A stretch of 64,000 nt of DNA from Parasponia andersonii (taxonomy: Eukaryota; Streptophyta; Magnoliopsida; Rosales; Cannabaceae). A program made the position numbers and the translations under genes. Shown here piece by piece: positions 1 through 11,742 of this stretch; the stretch's first letter is position 1, and every line of letters starts with the position of its first letter. The notes below the pieces were generated by a model. It searched no databases. It was not told the origin of the DNA and saw only the letters and a program-made list of their open reading frames with translations. The stretch spans positions 563,598 through 627,597 of the forward strand of contig JXTB01000043.1 of the NCBI GenBank assembly GCA_002914805.1, in the 5' to 3' direction.

Positions 1-118
1 CCACTTTGTCTCAAAAACTTACTCTAAGTCCCTTTCTTGAGTGTTGGTAGGCTGACTTAGTACGACAGACTATACTAAGTACCACATGATTGTCTAGTTT
101 AAGGCTAGGGTCGTGACA
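1..118 (+). repeat. 5' LTR of element A (3' end only)
   Basis: This stretch aligns almost base for base with 5339-5456 of the 3' LTR and ends in GTGACA directly before the primer-binding site. The rest of the LTR lies upstream of the window. Confidence 0.92.
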
Positions 119-121
119 GCG

Positions 122-133
122 TGGTATTAGAGC
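122..133 (+). other. Primer-binding site, initiator Met tRNA type
   Basis: TGGTATTAGAGC follows the 5' LTR after a 3-base gap. It differs by one base from TGGTATCAGAGC, the site complementary to the plant initiator methionine tRNA used by many plant retrotransposons. Element B keeps the perfect version. Confidence 0.85.
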
Positions 134-172
134 TTTGGTTGCTTGTTAAATCTTTGTAGTTCCATTGTCTAA

Positions 173-1340
173 ATGAAGACCATGGCTATAACTCTTGACC
201 CCGTCGAAGTTGGTGCTTCTGAACATGGGCATGATGAAGGGAAGAAGGGTTCTATCCACGGCAAGTCAAGGGACATGGTGACTAGCTTGGAGAATAAAGT
301 GTCCTGACTAGAGTCCAACTTGGGTACATTGGACGAGCTTGTAGACGAATTAGATAGCTGTTGTGATGGTTTGGAGACCGAGGATGCAGAGAACCATAAC
401 AGCATCAAAGATGCGATTAGTGGGCTAGAGGCCGACTTAAGGTGCGAGATCGAGTCCCTTCATTCGGAGATTACCAAGGTACGAGATCTCTTCCAAAGAG
501 AACTCAGTAATGTTTTACTTAGAGTAGATGAGATACGTGATGATCTTGCTTTGTGCAAGCGAGCGGTGGCCACATAGGTGACCACCATAACAACCATTGA
601 GGCAAGGAAGGTTGAGGTACCTAAACCAAAGACCTTCAATGGTACTCGTAATGCTAGAGAAGTTGAGAACTTCCTATAGGGACTCGAACAATACTTTGAG
701 GCCGTCAGTATAACGGATGATGTTGGTAAAATTCGTAATGTTGCATTATATCTAACCGATACCACCATGCTATGGTAGAAGCGGAGACATAGGGAGATGC
801 AACGAGAGGTGTGCACTATAGCCACCTTTGATGACTTCAAAAGAGAGCTAAAAAGACAATTCTTCCCTCATAATGCGGAAGAGGAGGCGAGAGGCCGTCT
901 TCGCCACCTCAAACAATCTGGTAGTATTAGAGACTATGTGAAAGAGTTTACCATACTTTTGCTCGAAGTCCTTGACACTTCAGATAAAGATGCCATGTCC
1001 TTGTTCATGGATGGTCTTCAGAACTGGGCCAAGTTAGAGCTCAAGCGCCATGGCGTCCAGGACTTGGCCGATGCTATTATGGTAGCCGAGAGCCTTATTG
1101 ATTACTCTACTAACAAGGACCCTTCTAAGACCAAAGACAAGAAGGGTGGTAGAGTAAAGAGTGGGGGAGAGCAAATAAAGAGAGAAAAATAGAACAAAGA
1201 TAGTTCCTCATATAGGCACAAAGACAAGGGCAAAGAGAAGGAAGACCGTGACTTCTCCAAGCAAAGAGTCAAGTGCTTTCTTTGTTATAGGCTACATTAG
1301 GCACGCGAGTGTCCCAAGAAGAAAGCTCTCAATGCCTTAA
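173..1340 (+). pseudogene. gag: gag of element A, broken by stops
   Basis: Structural capsid/nucleocapsid protein of the retrotransposon. The likely start is the ATG at 173, shortly after the primer-binding site, matching the start seen in element B. The N-terminal part (to about 577) is rich in heptad-like Leu/Glu/Asp and probably forms a coiled coil. The capsid-like retrotransposon gag domain lies at about 797-1110. A nucleocapsid knuckle of form C-x2-C-x3-H-x4-C is at about 1273-1312. The whole stretch is in one frame, interrupted by stops at about 305 (TGA), 575, 677, 776, 1190 and 1298 (TAG). Several of these fit TGG or CGA codons changed by one transition. The stop at 1298 falls inside the zinc knuckle. 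No product is expected. Confidence 0.85.
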
Positions 1341-1399
1341 TTGCCTCCGAGCCAATCCAAGAAGGAGGTGATAGAAAAGATAGTGGTGCACGTGTTGGT

Positions 1400-1825
1400 T
1401 CCTTGCAACTCTTTAATGCCTTGCGATCAGCCCCTAAGTCACAAGTTAAGGGCCTACTTTTTATGGATGCAATAATCAGTGGCTTCAATGGCAAAGCCAC
1501 TAAAGTCTTGGTTAACACGGGTGCATCCCACAACTTCGTCTTTGTTGAGGAAGCTAGGCGGTTGGGCTTGACGGTGTCCAACGGAGGAGGCTCCCTCATG
1601 GCAGTGAACTCAGCAGCACGCCCTATCCATGGGGTTGCTCATGATGTTAAGGCTAGCCTAGGTTTATGGGCTGGCCAAGTCGACTTATCAGTGGTGCCAA
1701 TAGATGATTTTGCAGTTGTGCTTGGTTTGGAATTCCTTGATGCAGTGCGGGAATTCTCTGTTCTTTTTGCCAACTCTATGTGCATCATGGATGGTGAAAA
1801 GGCTTGTGTGGTACCAACGGAGTAG
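1400..1825 (+). pseudogene. Aspartic protease of element A, active site mutated
   Basis: Retroviral-type aspartic protease that would cleave the Gag-Pol polyprotein. It continues the gag frame. The active-site motif, normally DTG followed by A/S, reads NTGA, with the catalytic Asp codon replaced by AAC at 1514-1516. Downstream, the hydrophobic stretch and VVLGLEFLD (about 1712-1740) correspond to the second half of the fold. The reading ends at a TAG at about 1823, where element B has TGG. Element B keeps the DTG motif, so the Asn is a decay change specific to this copy. Confidence 0.85.
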
Positions 1826-1949
1826 TCTACAAAAGTGGGAAATAAAGTACTCTGTGCACTTCAATTCAACAAGAGAGGAGGATAGTTACTTGGCTATCCT
1901 AAAAGAGCACGATGATGAAGAGTTGGAACTTCAAGGTAACCTACCTATA

Positions 1950-2745
1950 GAGGTGTAAACTGTCTTAGATGAATTCCAAGATGTGATGCCTGACGCTCTA
2001 CCCAAGAAACTTCCACCTAGGAGGGATGTGGATCATGAAATCGAGCTTGAGCTAGGCACGAGGCCACCTACGATGAGTCCCTATCGAATGGCCTATTCGA
2101 AGTTAGCAGAACTCCGGAAACAACTAAAGGAATTGCTTGATACCAGTTTCATCAGGTCCTCTAAAGCTCTTTTCAGTGCCCTGGTGTTGTTCCAGAAGAA
2201 GAAAGATGGCTCACTAAGGATGTACATTGATTACCGAGCTCTTAACAAGGTGACGATGAAGGACAAGTATCCATCCCACTTATTGCTGACTTGTTCGATC
2301 AACTTAGGAATGCTAGATATTTCTCAAAGCTTGATCTATGCTCGGGGTACTACCAAGTATGCATAGCAGAGGGGGATGAGCCCAAGACCACGTGTGTGAC
2401 AAGGTATGGTGCTTATGAGTTCTTGGTCATACCATTTGGTCTCACCAATGCACCTGCTACCTTTTGCACCCTCTCGATCAGTTTGTGGTAGTCTATCTTG
2501 ATGATATAGTCATCTATAGCAAGACCATAGAAGAACACCTAGAACATTTGAGGAAAATGTTCGAGGTCTTGAGGGAAAACTAACTATTCATCAAGAAGGA
2601 GAAGTGCTCCTTCGCCCAAGAGGAAGTGATATTTCTAAGGTACAAGATAAAGGATGGGAAACTTATGATAAATGAAGCCAAGGTGCAAGCCATCCAAGAG
2701 TGGGAACCTCCTACTAAAGTGCCAGAGTAAAGATCCTTCCTCGGA
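1950..2745 (+). pseudogene. Reverse transcriptase of element A, frameshifted
   Basis: RNA-dependent DNA polymerase of Ty3/gypsy type. The N-terminal part (about 1983-2290) has the conserved [14 protein letters not shown] block. After a frameshift near 2290, [11 protein letters not shown] (motif A, catalytic Asp present) and [10 protein letters not shown] follow to about 2475. A small deletion of roughly 25 bases near 2475 removes residues that element B still has and shifts frame again. [11 protein letters not shown] (the YxDD box) then follows at about 2485-2520. Stops are present at 2581 and 2728. Two frame changes plus stops make it non-functional. Confidence 0.87.
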
Positions 2746-2748
2746 CTT

Positions 2749-3291
2749 GTGAACTATTGCAGGCGGTTCATCAAGTCTTACTCAGTAAGAGCAGCACCAC
2801 TTACTAACTTGCTCAAGAAGAACAAGTCTTGGGAATGGACACTTGAGTGTCAAGTTTCATTCGAAGACTTGAAGAGGGCAGTAAGCAAAGAGCCGGCTCT
2901 CAGTTTACCCGATCACTCAAAGGCATATGATCTTCATACGGATGCCTCTGACTTTGCTATTGGCGGACTATTAATGCAAGAAGGGCATCCAATTGCTTAT
3001 GAATGCCATAAGCTCAATGACACCGAGAGACACTACACGGTGCAAGAAAAAAAGATGACTATAATCATCCATTGCTTAAGAGTGTGGCGACACTACTTGT
3101 TGGGTACTCACTTCACGATCATAACTGACAATATAGCCACAAGCTACTTTCAAACTCAGAAAAAGTTGAGTCCCAAGCAAGCTCGGTGGCAAGACTTCTT
3201 GGCAGAATTTGATTACAAGCTTGAATACAAGCCTGGAAAGACCAATATGGTGGCAGATGCCCTAACGGAAAGGCTGAGCTGGTCACCTTAA
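2749..3291 (+). pseudogene. RNase H domain of element A
   Basis: Ty3-type RNase H that degrades the RNA strand during reverse transcription. An open stretch of about 180 codons in the same frame as the YLDD block carries the connection segment ([10 protein letters not shown]), the first catalytic Asp in [12 protein letters not shown], and the later TDN and ADAL motifs. It is the best preserved domain of this copy. It belongs to a Gag-Pol polyprotein, so its apparent ATG is internal and not a true start. The frame is lost near 3280, before integrase. Confidence 0.85.
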
Positions 3292-4330
3292 GTAGGCCTG
3301 ATAGCACCTTGATAGAGAAAATCAAAAAAGGACTAGAACACGATGTTCTTGCAAAGAGCTTGCTGCCCCTAGTAACAGAAAGAAAGACGAGACATTTTTG
3401 ACTGAGTAATGAACTTTTCTATGCCAAAAGCAATCGACTTTATGTGCCTAAGTAGGGGAACTTAAGAAAAGAGCTTATCAAAGAGTGCCACGATTCCTTG
3501 TGAGCTGATCACCCAGGACATAAATGCACTCTTGCTCTTATCAAATCTTGCTCTTATTGAATCCATCTACTATTGGCCTCAACTGAGGGATGATATCGAG
3601 ACCTATGTACGAACTTGTCTTGTGTGCCAACAAGACAAGGTGGAACAACAATCACCGGATAGATTGTTGGAACCTCTACCCATTCCTGATAGGCCATGGG
3701 AGAGTGTTTCCATGGATTTTATCACTAGCCTGCCTAAGTCAGAGGGCTTTGATAGCATTATAGTGGTGGTTGATCGCTTCAGTAAGTATGCCACTTTTAT
3801 ACTTGCTTCACCTGATTGTCCCACCGATGAGCGGCTCTTTACGAAGCATATCGTGAAGCTTTAGAGAGTCCTATCAAACATTGTAAGTGATTGTGATCCC
3901 CGATTCACTGGAAGGTTTTGTACATAATTGTTCAAGTTGATGGGTTCAGACTTGAATTTTTCTACTAGCTTTCACCCCTAAAACGATAGCCAGATGGAAA
4001 GAGTGAATGCCTTGCTAGAGTTATACTTGAGGCATTTTATGAGTACCAATCAAAAAAATTGGGCAAAATTACTTGATGTAGCCCAATTCTCCTTTAATCT
4101 TCAGAGGAGCGAGTCTACGAGCAGGAGTCCCTTCGAGATAGTTATGGGCCAACAACCTATGACCCCACATACCTTAGTGACAAGTTACAGTGGGAAGAGT
4201 CCTGCAGCATTCAAGTTTGCTAAGGCATGGCATGAACAAGCAGAGTTGGCTAGGGTCTACTTGAACAAAGCTTTTAAAAGAATGAAGAAGTGGGCCGACA
4301 AAAAGAAGAGGCATGTTAAGTACCAATAGG
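3292..4330 (+). pseudogene. Integrase of element A, frameshifted
   Basis: DDE-type integrase that inserts the cDNA. The N-terminal HHCC zinc finger is visible in pieces: ECHD and HPGHKCT near 3486-3530, then CLVCQQDK at about 3616. The core shows VSMDFITSLP (first Asp, about 3708), a DPRFTG block near 3897 (second Asp) and MERVNALLELY (Glu, about 3994). A short duplication of CTTGCTCTTAT (3531-3555) and stops in the 3860-3990 interval break the frame. The segment 3994-4329 reads open and includes the basic C-terminal stretch KRMKKWADKKKRHVKYQ. Confidence 0.85.
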
Positions 4331-4383
4331 GGAATTTAGTCCTTGTCAAGTTGTTACCCCAATAATTCAAAACCTTAAGGAAG

Positions 4384-4790
4384 GTGCATGAAGGATTGGT
4401 GCACAAATACAAGGGTCCATTTTTAGTACTCAAGTGTGTAAGTATAGTCTTCTATAAGCTTCAACTCCCTGCCAAGTTAAAGATTTTCCTTGTCTTCCAT
4501 GTTAGCATGCTAAAATCCTACCATAGAGATGAGGGAGATCCTTCAAGGAGTGAATCCAAAAGAGCTCCTACTACAATGGTAACCTCTTTTGATAAAGAGG
4601 TGGACTACATTTTGGCTGATCGCTTGATCCACCAACGTGGTGTTCCTAATTATCGGGAATACTTAATGAAATAGAAGAATTTGCCCGAGGCTGAGGCTAG
4701 TTAGGAGCATAAAGATGCCTTGTGGCAATTCAAAAACTATATCGAGTGGTTCAAAGTCGATGGCGCGACGGGGACATCGCGAACTTGAGT
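4384..4790 (+). pseudogene. Chromodomain-like integrase C-terminus of element A
   Basis: The end of pol: a GPFLVLK / YKLQLPA / FHVSMLK stretch (an SH3-like integrase tail) followed by VDYILADRLIHQRG and YREYLMK, W-to-stop, KNLPEAEAS. This resembles the chromodomain that chromoviruses use to target heterochromatin. Stops replace two probable Trp codons (at about 4672 and 4702), removing aromatic residues a chromodomain needs to hold methyl-lysine. The same region is better kept in element B at 26434-26763. Confidence 0.75.
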
Positions 4791-4799
4791 GGAGGAGGG
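4788..4799 (+). other. Polypurine tract of element A
   Basis: A purine-rich run (GTGGAGGAGGG) directly abuts the 3' LTR start TGTTAC. This is the expected site of plus-strand DNA priming. Confidence 0.75.
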
Positions 4800-5456
4800 T
4801 GTTACGCCCTGCTCATTTGACTCTCCAAACTCCAAATGTTGTTGCTCATGGCTCTAAGGTCCTCTATATATATACTGCTCACCCAAAAAGATTGAGGAAG
4901 ACCCTATAATGTGGTGGACACTTCTAGAATAATCAAGAGAGGTTTTGACCATACTAGAAGACTGTAGTTAGCGCTACTAAGTCCTAGAAAGTTCTAGAAA
5001 AGGCCGGATGGTGTTAGATGGGTTGGACAGTCCTAGAAGTTCTTAGAATAACTTAGACGAGCCAAGATAGTAGGTGAACCTCTTAGAAGGATCTAGACTA
5101 TGTTTGTTCCAGAATTCTCAATGTAAATATCTTTGTAGATATTGCAACTTTATTTAAGAATATTCTAGAACTTTTATAAGATCATGCCACTTGGCACGAT
5201 CATAACCGTTGGTTGGTTTAGGCTTTGCCTATATAAAGGACCCATTAGGTTCATTTGTATACAAGTCCCATTTGTGAGAGTTCCAAGTATTCTAAGAGTA
5301 ATACAAAGCTTTTATTTGCCTAAACTCTCTCATCCTTACCACTTTATCTCAAAAATTTACTCTAAGTCCCTTTCTTGAGTGTTGGTAGGTTGACTTGGTG
5401 CGACGGACTGTACTAAGTGCCGCACGATTGTCTAGTTTAAGGTTAGGCTTGTGACA
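4800..5456 (+). repeat. 3' LTR of element A (about 657 bp)
   Basis: Begins TGTTAC after the polypurine tract and ends GTGACA. The last 118 bases match the 5' LTR remnant, and the whole matches both LTRs of element B in reverse complement. It contains the U3 promoter (TATATAAAG near 5230). Confidence 0.92.
5229..5239 (+). promoter_or_regulatory. TATA box inside the element A LTR
   Basis: CTATATAAAGG stands about 225 bp before the LTR end, as expected for a U3 core promoter. The equivalent position in element B also has a TATATA-like run. Confidence 0.6.
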
Positions 5457-8400
5457 TTAGGAAGGAAAGAGAATGTGATGGAGGGAGAGAAGAATAAGTA
5501 TTCTTTATATTATTTGGCCAGAAGGATAGATAGTAGGATGAATGAAGAGTGTTTATTTATAAAATTACTATTTACCTATTTCATAATTTTTTAAATAATT
5601 ATATTAGATCAATTTATTTTTGTTCACTCTCACTTCTCTCCGATCCTTCTAACTTTGGAAGGATGCAATAGGATGGGCCCGGAGGGATTCCTCTCCCCTC
5701 CACTTCTCCTCTCCTTCTTCTCTCCTTCTTACAAAATAGAGGACTGTTGTTTTCTCTTCATCCTTTTCCAACCATCCATAAATCCATCTACCAAACATAG
5801 CCTTAAATTTTGACAAAATCCTTAGCATCTTCAATGGAGATGCTATGCCTATATCTTATACTAATACTAATTAATTTTAGCATTTCGCTATAAAAGGCAT
5901 CTCTAATGACATGCTACATTTAGCATATATTTTTAATGTTAGAAAAATAGATGTGTTACACTATTTTGTTAGAGCCATTTTGAGGCAAACTTATGAGTAT
6001 AACTCACTACATATTAGTGAGAAGTCATTATTGATGTATGTTCTTCTCCACGAGTATATCAAATCAAGTACTTGCTTGCTCAAATGGTAATGAGATGAAT
6101 GAGAAATTATCACCTAAAATGAGCTAAATGGAAAAAAAAAAAAAAAAGAGTAAGAATTTGCTAAAGTCACACATAGGAAAAGGAGCACCATTCAAAAGTA
6201 TTTACAAAAGTTGCTTAATTTTTAGTTGGTAATTTAGTAAGCATAGAGGCTCTCTTATCATAAGTTGGCCAACATGCGATTGTGTGAGTCTGGGCATCCT
6301 GCGAGCACAAATGTCAAACCGAAAAAACTTGTTCACTTTTGCTCTTTTGATATTTTATGTTTTATTGTCTTAAAGTACACTGAAGGTTATGGAACTTGTA
6401 ACTCTATAATTCATTGGGTCTTTACTTTGTAGCTAAAAACCTTATGTAACAACAAAATTCAAAGGCCATTTAGTTTCTAAAATTGCCAAAAATTGCTAGA
6501 AATGTTTTGGCTTATGGTCAAAAGCTGCCAAAAATATTTTGGCATTATGGTCAGACTTTATGACTAGTTTTTCCTATTATAAAAGGAGACTCTCTCTTTC
6601 ACATTACAAAACACTTCACATAACAAAACACCAACAATCAGATATCTCATTTCTTTCTTGCTTTTCATGCGGTGGTCAGCTTAAGTTAGTTGATAGTTGA
6701 GTGTCTTTTTAGTATTTCAATTTCTTGTGTGCTCGAGTTCTTAGAGTTGTTGAGCTCTCTTGTTAGTCTTGGTATTGTTATGATGTAGTATAGTCAATGC
6801 TCTGAGTAAGAGATAAAAAAGTTTTAAATATTTGATAAATTTAATTTACAAAAATATTGTGCTATTTAAAAGTAATATCTAAGTATTTAATTAACTATAC
6901 ATTATGTGTGCTGTAAAATAATATTCTAAACAATTTGTATTATGAAAACAAAAATCACTTTAAAGAATAACTCTTATCATATTTCTTAAATTCTATTTAA
7001 AATAACAACTATCTACATAACAATTTTCACAATTTATTGATCAAAAGCAGAAATTTACCACACACCCCTCTCTCTCCCTATCTTTCTTTCTTTCTTTCTT
7101 CCTTATTTTTTTTTTTTTTGGTTTTCTTCTAATGGTTTTTAAAAGTTGAAAACAGCGTCTCAAAGTAATCCGAAATAGGTCTAGAATAATTTTAGATTAT
7201 TTGGTGTAAATTATTGGTATGTTGAGTGATACTTTATACATCAAGGAAGAGGTCAGAATTTTTTTCCCTCTTTTGTTTTGTTTTTGGCTCATAAGTCGTA
7301 ACTGAAAGCTGTTGGCACTGCCAATTTGTACTCGATATTTCAATGAGTAGGTTGAACAAGTCCACGTGCGGTCGAGGGCTGTGACTCTAATGTCGTACTT
7401 TTGACTATTACCCATGGTTGGCACTGGCAGTTAAAGACAGTTAAAGACAACAATTAACCTTTCCTTTAAAAAAAAAAAAGACAACAATTAAAAACTAATA
7501 TAATATAAATATTTAAACAGTTGGTAAAGACCGTTAAAAAAAAAAAAAAAGCCAATTGTCCAATTACCAAAAAGCTTCCGAATAATTTGGGCCCATAGGT
7601 ATTCCCAATTTTTTTCCTACCACTAATAATTTTTTTATTAGTTATAGTAACTTCCAATAATCATAGACTTTCTTATACTGTTGATAGTCATTTTCTCATA
7701 TTTGTCATGCGAAATTTTTATTCAGCAATGCTAATGATTTTTGGTTGATTCTTCGTTTGTCGAAAAATCTATTAAATTCTTTCACTTTTAGTACAAATTT
7801 GAAGATGAATTGAAAAATACAGAGGTTTGAAAAAGTCAAATGGCAATATGGAGGGAGTTGCACCATAACTCCTCATTAGTACAAAACAATAATATTAATG
7901 GTTGTTTTGGCACTGCTAGTGTTAAGAACATCCTTGGTACTTGTTTATCTCGGGGTATTGTAGCATGTCAAAATGTGATTTGTGCGGTATCACTGTGTTT
8001 ATATACCCTATGCTTTTAGCATTTGTGCCTCTATATATCTTTAGGTGATGTGAAAACTTACATTCATATAGGACATATTTTCCTATTTATTTTTATGTTG
8101 AAATATACCTGGGAAACTTAAGAATTTAATTTTTTTTTTATTAACGGAAATGAGATTGTGCTTATATTCAACTTAATCATCCAGTATAAATACAGAAACA
8201 CAAACTGGAGTTTCATCAATCTAGTAGTTAGAAATAGTATGCAAACTAAAATGGGCAAGATTATGAGCCTTAGGAACCCGATATTTGCCTTTGTAAAATC
8301 ATTTTTTCAAAAGTTATAATAGGTATATTTGACATGATTTTTAGAAGCTGTTTTATGGCTTTCTGAGCTTACAAATAACTTTTGAACTTGTTTAAATAAA

Positions 8401-9180
8401 ATATTAAAAGAGTTTCTAGACTTTGAAAATTTTTCCAAAAAAAAAAATAAAAAAAAAATAGATTCAAGTGACTTCTTTAAAAAAAATTTCATAGAATATA
8501 TGAATTTTTTTTTTGTTTTCATGAAAATTTACATTTTCACTTTTAGCCGTATTTTAATAAATAATAAAAAAATATCATTTAAATCATCAAATCAAAATTT
8601 TAAATATATTATCTAAATAATATACTAAAATTATGGCTTTTCTTTTCTTCTATAATATAAGAATAAGTAAAACTATCCCAAACATGTTTAATATATCCAA
8701 TGATTATAAGAGCTATATCTTTTTTTTTTAGCCTAACTTAAGGCATAAAATCATTTCTTATTTTTCAAATCTACTTTTTAGAAATTTGTATTACTAAAGT
8801 ATTAACAAACAAATACAACTGTTTATTTAATTATTTATCCTTATACCTCATATAAAACCCGATAGAAGTGTCTTTGGCATTCCAATTCAAAAGCATATTC
8901 TTTCCTTTACCCACAAAAGATTCAAAAAAAAAAAAAAAGGCATATTCTTTCTGAATTCAAGAGTCATTGAAATATTTATGATGTGGCCCCGTGTTTCTTG
9001 CAATTCAATAAATACATGACAATAAATAATAATTTTTGAAACGATGAATTCTTAAAATCAATATAGAAAATTTGACAAACTCCTGTATGCCTGAAATTAT
9101 AAGAGGAATTATGAAATCCCGTTTTTCTTTTTTTTTTTCCCCTTTTTTAAACAAACATTTTAATATAAGTACCTATCAAC
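5457..9180. other. AT-rich intergenic spacer, no convincing gene
   Basis: No open frame here has coding character. Homopolymer A/T runs are frequent (6127, 7107, 7468, 7537, 8440, 8925). Around 6400-6830 there is an LTR-like stretch: TTATAAAAGG at about 6576 followed by a pyrimidine-rich leader. It has no partner copy in the window, so an old solo LTR is only a guess. A short palindrome with TAGCATCT and AGATGCTA arms lies at 5823-5845. Confidence 0.6.
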
Positions 9181-9501
9181 TAGGGACGTAAATTGCCCTG
9201 GCGAGATGGGTTCGGATGTCCAAAATGGAGTTGGGGACTGTACTTGGGCGTGTCTGGGGTAGGTAAAACCTACCGAACCCCGTTGTTTACACTCAGTTTA
9301 ATAAACATATTATCTAATCTATATAAAAAATAAATGTACAAAACAAATTTTAATAATTAAACTTCTATATTTATAGTTAATTGATTAATGACTAATATTT
9401 TTTTAATTCTTTAATTTATATTTTATTTTATTTTTTTTGCTAAATTGACAAGGAACTCAACTGTCGGTAGATTCCAAACCCTTGCCGTGTTTACATTCCT
9501 G
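9181..9501. mobile_element. hAT-like non-autonomous element or MITE remnant
   Basis: The left end reads TAGGGACGTAAATTGCCCTG and the right end, reverse-complemented, reads CAGGAATGTAAACACGGCAA, an imperfect terminal inverted repeat of hAT appearance. GC-rich subterminal blocks flank an AT-rich core, as in many plant non-autonomous hAT elements. No 8-bp target duplication could be found, so the boundaries and class are uncertain. Confidence 0.4.
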
Positions 9502-9744
9502 TTAATTTCATTTTGCGTCTGGTGATATTGAGAAAAATTAGCAAGATGCAAAATGCAAAATGACAAATTTATCTTTAATTAAAAAAATACCCAAACTTGA
9601 AACAAAAAAAACAACTTAAATAAATTAAAAAAATACATATCTCTTAATTTAGTTTTTCATTCTTTATTTGGATTACTGTTTAATTTGAAAAATCTAGGAT
9701 GTGGTTATATTTTATTAAGGTTTAATTTATGAGTACTATGACGA

Positions 9745-10595
9745 GATTTTTTTCTTTTTAAAAAGAAAAATTTCGTTAAGAAACAAAGTCATTCGCTACT
9801 AGTGTAGCAATACAGTTAGGCAAAACATCATTACCGAACACATACTGACCCAAATTGAAAGATATTTTAGCTAATAAATGTGCAACTTTTTACCCTCTCT
9901 AGGACCAAACTTGCAAGATCTACTATTGCCTACACCTAAAAGAGAAATAATATCCTGAACAACCAAATCATTAGAGGATAAACCAGCATCCGAATTAATA
10001 GTAAGGATAGCATTAAAGCAATCAGATTCCACAACACTCACTTGAAGACTGACCTTTGATGAACATCAATCCCTCACGAATAGCTATGAGTTCAGCGGTT
10101 AAAGGCTCAAAACAACTAGGGAGTGGCTTAACTCGGGCACGAACCACTTCGTCATTACAGTCTGTCTCTGAGAATCGCACCATTTCCCATACAACCTCTC
10201 CCTTCGTGTATAGCAGCATTCAACATTTAGCTTTAGAGCACCAATCTCAGGGCGACACTAGCATCTGTGGCCAGTATGATTTTCTAACAGAGGGTCATCA
10301 ATGCGCTACTTAGCTTCTTGAAAATCAAAGAGATAGCGCCCAGATTCTTCAAGAAGGGCTTCGGCAGCCCGCAGAGAAGACCCGTGCGTAATTTTGTTTT
10401 GTTCCCACCACAGATTCCATAAGACAACACAAAACACTTTAAACTTATCCTTAGCCAGACTTGAAAAGATCCCCAATAAGAAGCTGTCGAACGGGAGGTG
10501 GTCGAGATCCCGAATCAACATGGCCCAGAAGGTATTTTCCCAAACACAGGTCACAACATTACAATGAACTAGAGCATGCATAATGTCTTCTACTC
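9745..10595 (-). pseudogene. L1-type LINE, 3' part: end of zinc-finger region and RNase H
   Basis: Read on the minus strand, the segment at 10581-10306 has HALVHCNVVTCVW and the VLWNLWWEQNKITHG stretch typical of plant LINE ORF2 C-termini. Further on (10219-9790) are RNase H-like pieces (ELIAIREGL, then VAHLLAKISFN). Frameshifts and stops break it. The 3' end at about 9745-9770 is an A-rich run on the minus strand, as expected for a LINE tail. The other half lies at 22902-24718; the Tat-like element separates the two. Confidence 0.82.
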
Positions 10596-11385
10596 TGTTG
10601 GTGCGATTCTTACCAGCTATCCACGTGTCTCTGAACTGCTGACGTTGTATCTACCAACTGTCCACGTATCCTTGCTATATCCCATAGTGCTTTTGACTTC
10701 AGGTCGGGTCAGAAAGGCGGGGGTAGCTACCTACAAAGACTCTCCGATACTTAAGTCAGTTGTTTATCCCTGAGTCTCAGTAGCAAAGATAAAGTTTTTC
10801 TCTGTATATGTCTATCTTCATCTCTCTTTTTTGAGGGGGAAGCAAAACTCATATATATAATCCTGGAACTGGGAGCTTTTCTGGCTCTCAATCTCAGGAT
10901 CGAGTACTTTTTCTCATCATGACTTATTCCAGAGATCACGGGTCGTGATTACCGTGATTTCCCTTGCATCGTCGTGGCCTGCTTTTCGCCATACCCTACG
11001 ACTCAAGTTTGTCGGGGGCGAGACTTTGACAAACCGCTGTTCTGTCAGGACGGTTTGCCCAATGTACGCATCTACCCAGGATCACATTAAATGCCTTGTT
11101 TAGGTCTGGAGTAGTGCGTTGCCTCCCATGGTCTTCTGGCGGAAGACCCTCGGGGCTTCTGAGCCCTAGCTACCGAGGCAAGAACTGGATTGGTCCGAAC
11201 CGTCCAGGATCTGGGATGGATTCGGCCCTGGCCTCGGACGGCCCATGGGCCCATGCGGTATCACATGCGACTCGTGTGCCTTTTAAATGGTTACTCTGGG
11301 CACGTATCGGATAGCATACCCCCTTTGTGACATGTTCTGCCACTCAATCGTCCACGTGGCACGTGATATAGGAACGGGCCCCACA
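10596..11385 (-). repeat. 3' LTR of the Tat-like element (790 bp)
   Basis: On the minus strand it begins TGTGGGGCCC next to the polypurine tract and ends at 10596 in CA. It matches 22114-22901 along its length with scattered substitutions, indicating an insertion old enough for the LTRs to have diverged. A minus-strand TATA-rich motif (ATTATATATATGAG) lies near 10848-10862, the expected U3 core promoter. Confidence 0.93.
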
Positions 11386-11401
11386 ACTGCCCCCATTTCC
11401 C
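11386..11401 (-). other. Polypurine tract of the Tat-like element
   Basis: The minus strand reads GGGAAATGGGGGCAGT directly before the LTR start TGTGGGG. Its position and composition fit the plus-strand primer. Confidence 0.75.
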
Positions 11402-11610
11402 TATTTGATGGATTCGCATCCATCAAGTGGGGAAATCGTGCTCCAGTCCTCCAATTTGAAGGGTACACGTGGCCCCTTATCATTATTTCTCCCCAATTAC
11501 CGACGCTAGTGTACGCTATCCGTGTTACGACTTTTTTCAGATTTTTGAAATTCCAGTACTTCCGTCTTCCTCGTGCCGTTCCCCTCTAGGATAGACTTTT
11601 CGGCTCCCCC

Positions 11611-11620
11611 TCTATAAAAG
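11611..11620 (+). promoter_or_regulatory. Plus-strand TATA box upstream of the antisense ORF
   Basis: CTCTATAAAAGCCG stands about 130 bases before the ATG at 11743, followed by a pyrimidine-rich leader (TTTCTTACTTTACC). This is the spacing of a plant core promoter. It lies inside the Tat-like element, just inboard of the 3' LTR, facing the opposite way to the element's own transcription. Confidence 0.6.
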
Positions 11621-11742
11621 CCGCATTCACGCTCATTTCTTACTTTACCAAAATCTCCAAGTATTCTAGCTTTCTAAAATCTTAGGGTTTCCGACTCTTC
11701 CCTTTATTAGAACATTTCGCTCCTTTGATTGTATACAGAACG

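Larger units (their letters stand above)
1..5456 (+). mobile_element. Ty3/gypsy chromovirus-type LTR retrotransposon, element A, 5' LTR truncated by window edge
   Basis: Bases 1-118 match 5339-5456 at a constant offset of 5338, so they are the tail of the 5' LTR and 4800-5456 is the 3' LTR. Between them, in Ty3/gypsy order, are a primer-binding site, gag with a CCHC knuckle, protease, reverse transcriptase, RNase H, integrase and a C-terminal chromodomain-like segment, followed by a purine-rich tract. Gag to protease stays in one frame broken only by stops. From about 1870 onward frameshifts and small deletions appear, so the copy is dead. A second copy of the same family lies inverted at 25716-31649. 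The 5' target duplication is outside the window. The chromovirus call rests on the chromodomain-like tail; the exact lineage was not determined. Confidence 0.93.

Noticed and set aside
10056-10313. Plus-strand open frame next to the Tat LTR
   Set aside because: The minus strand carries LINE RNase H motifs over the same bases; the plus frame is its shadow.
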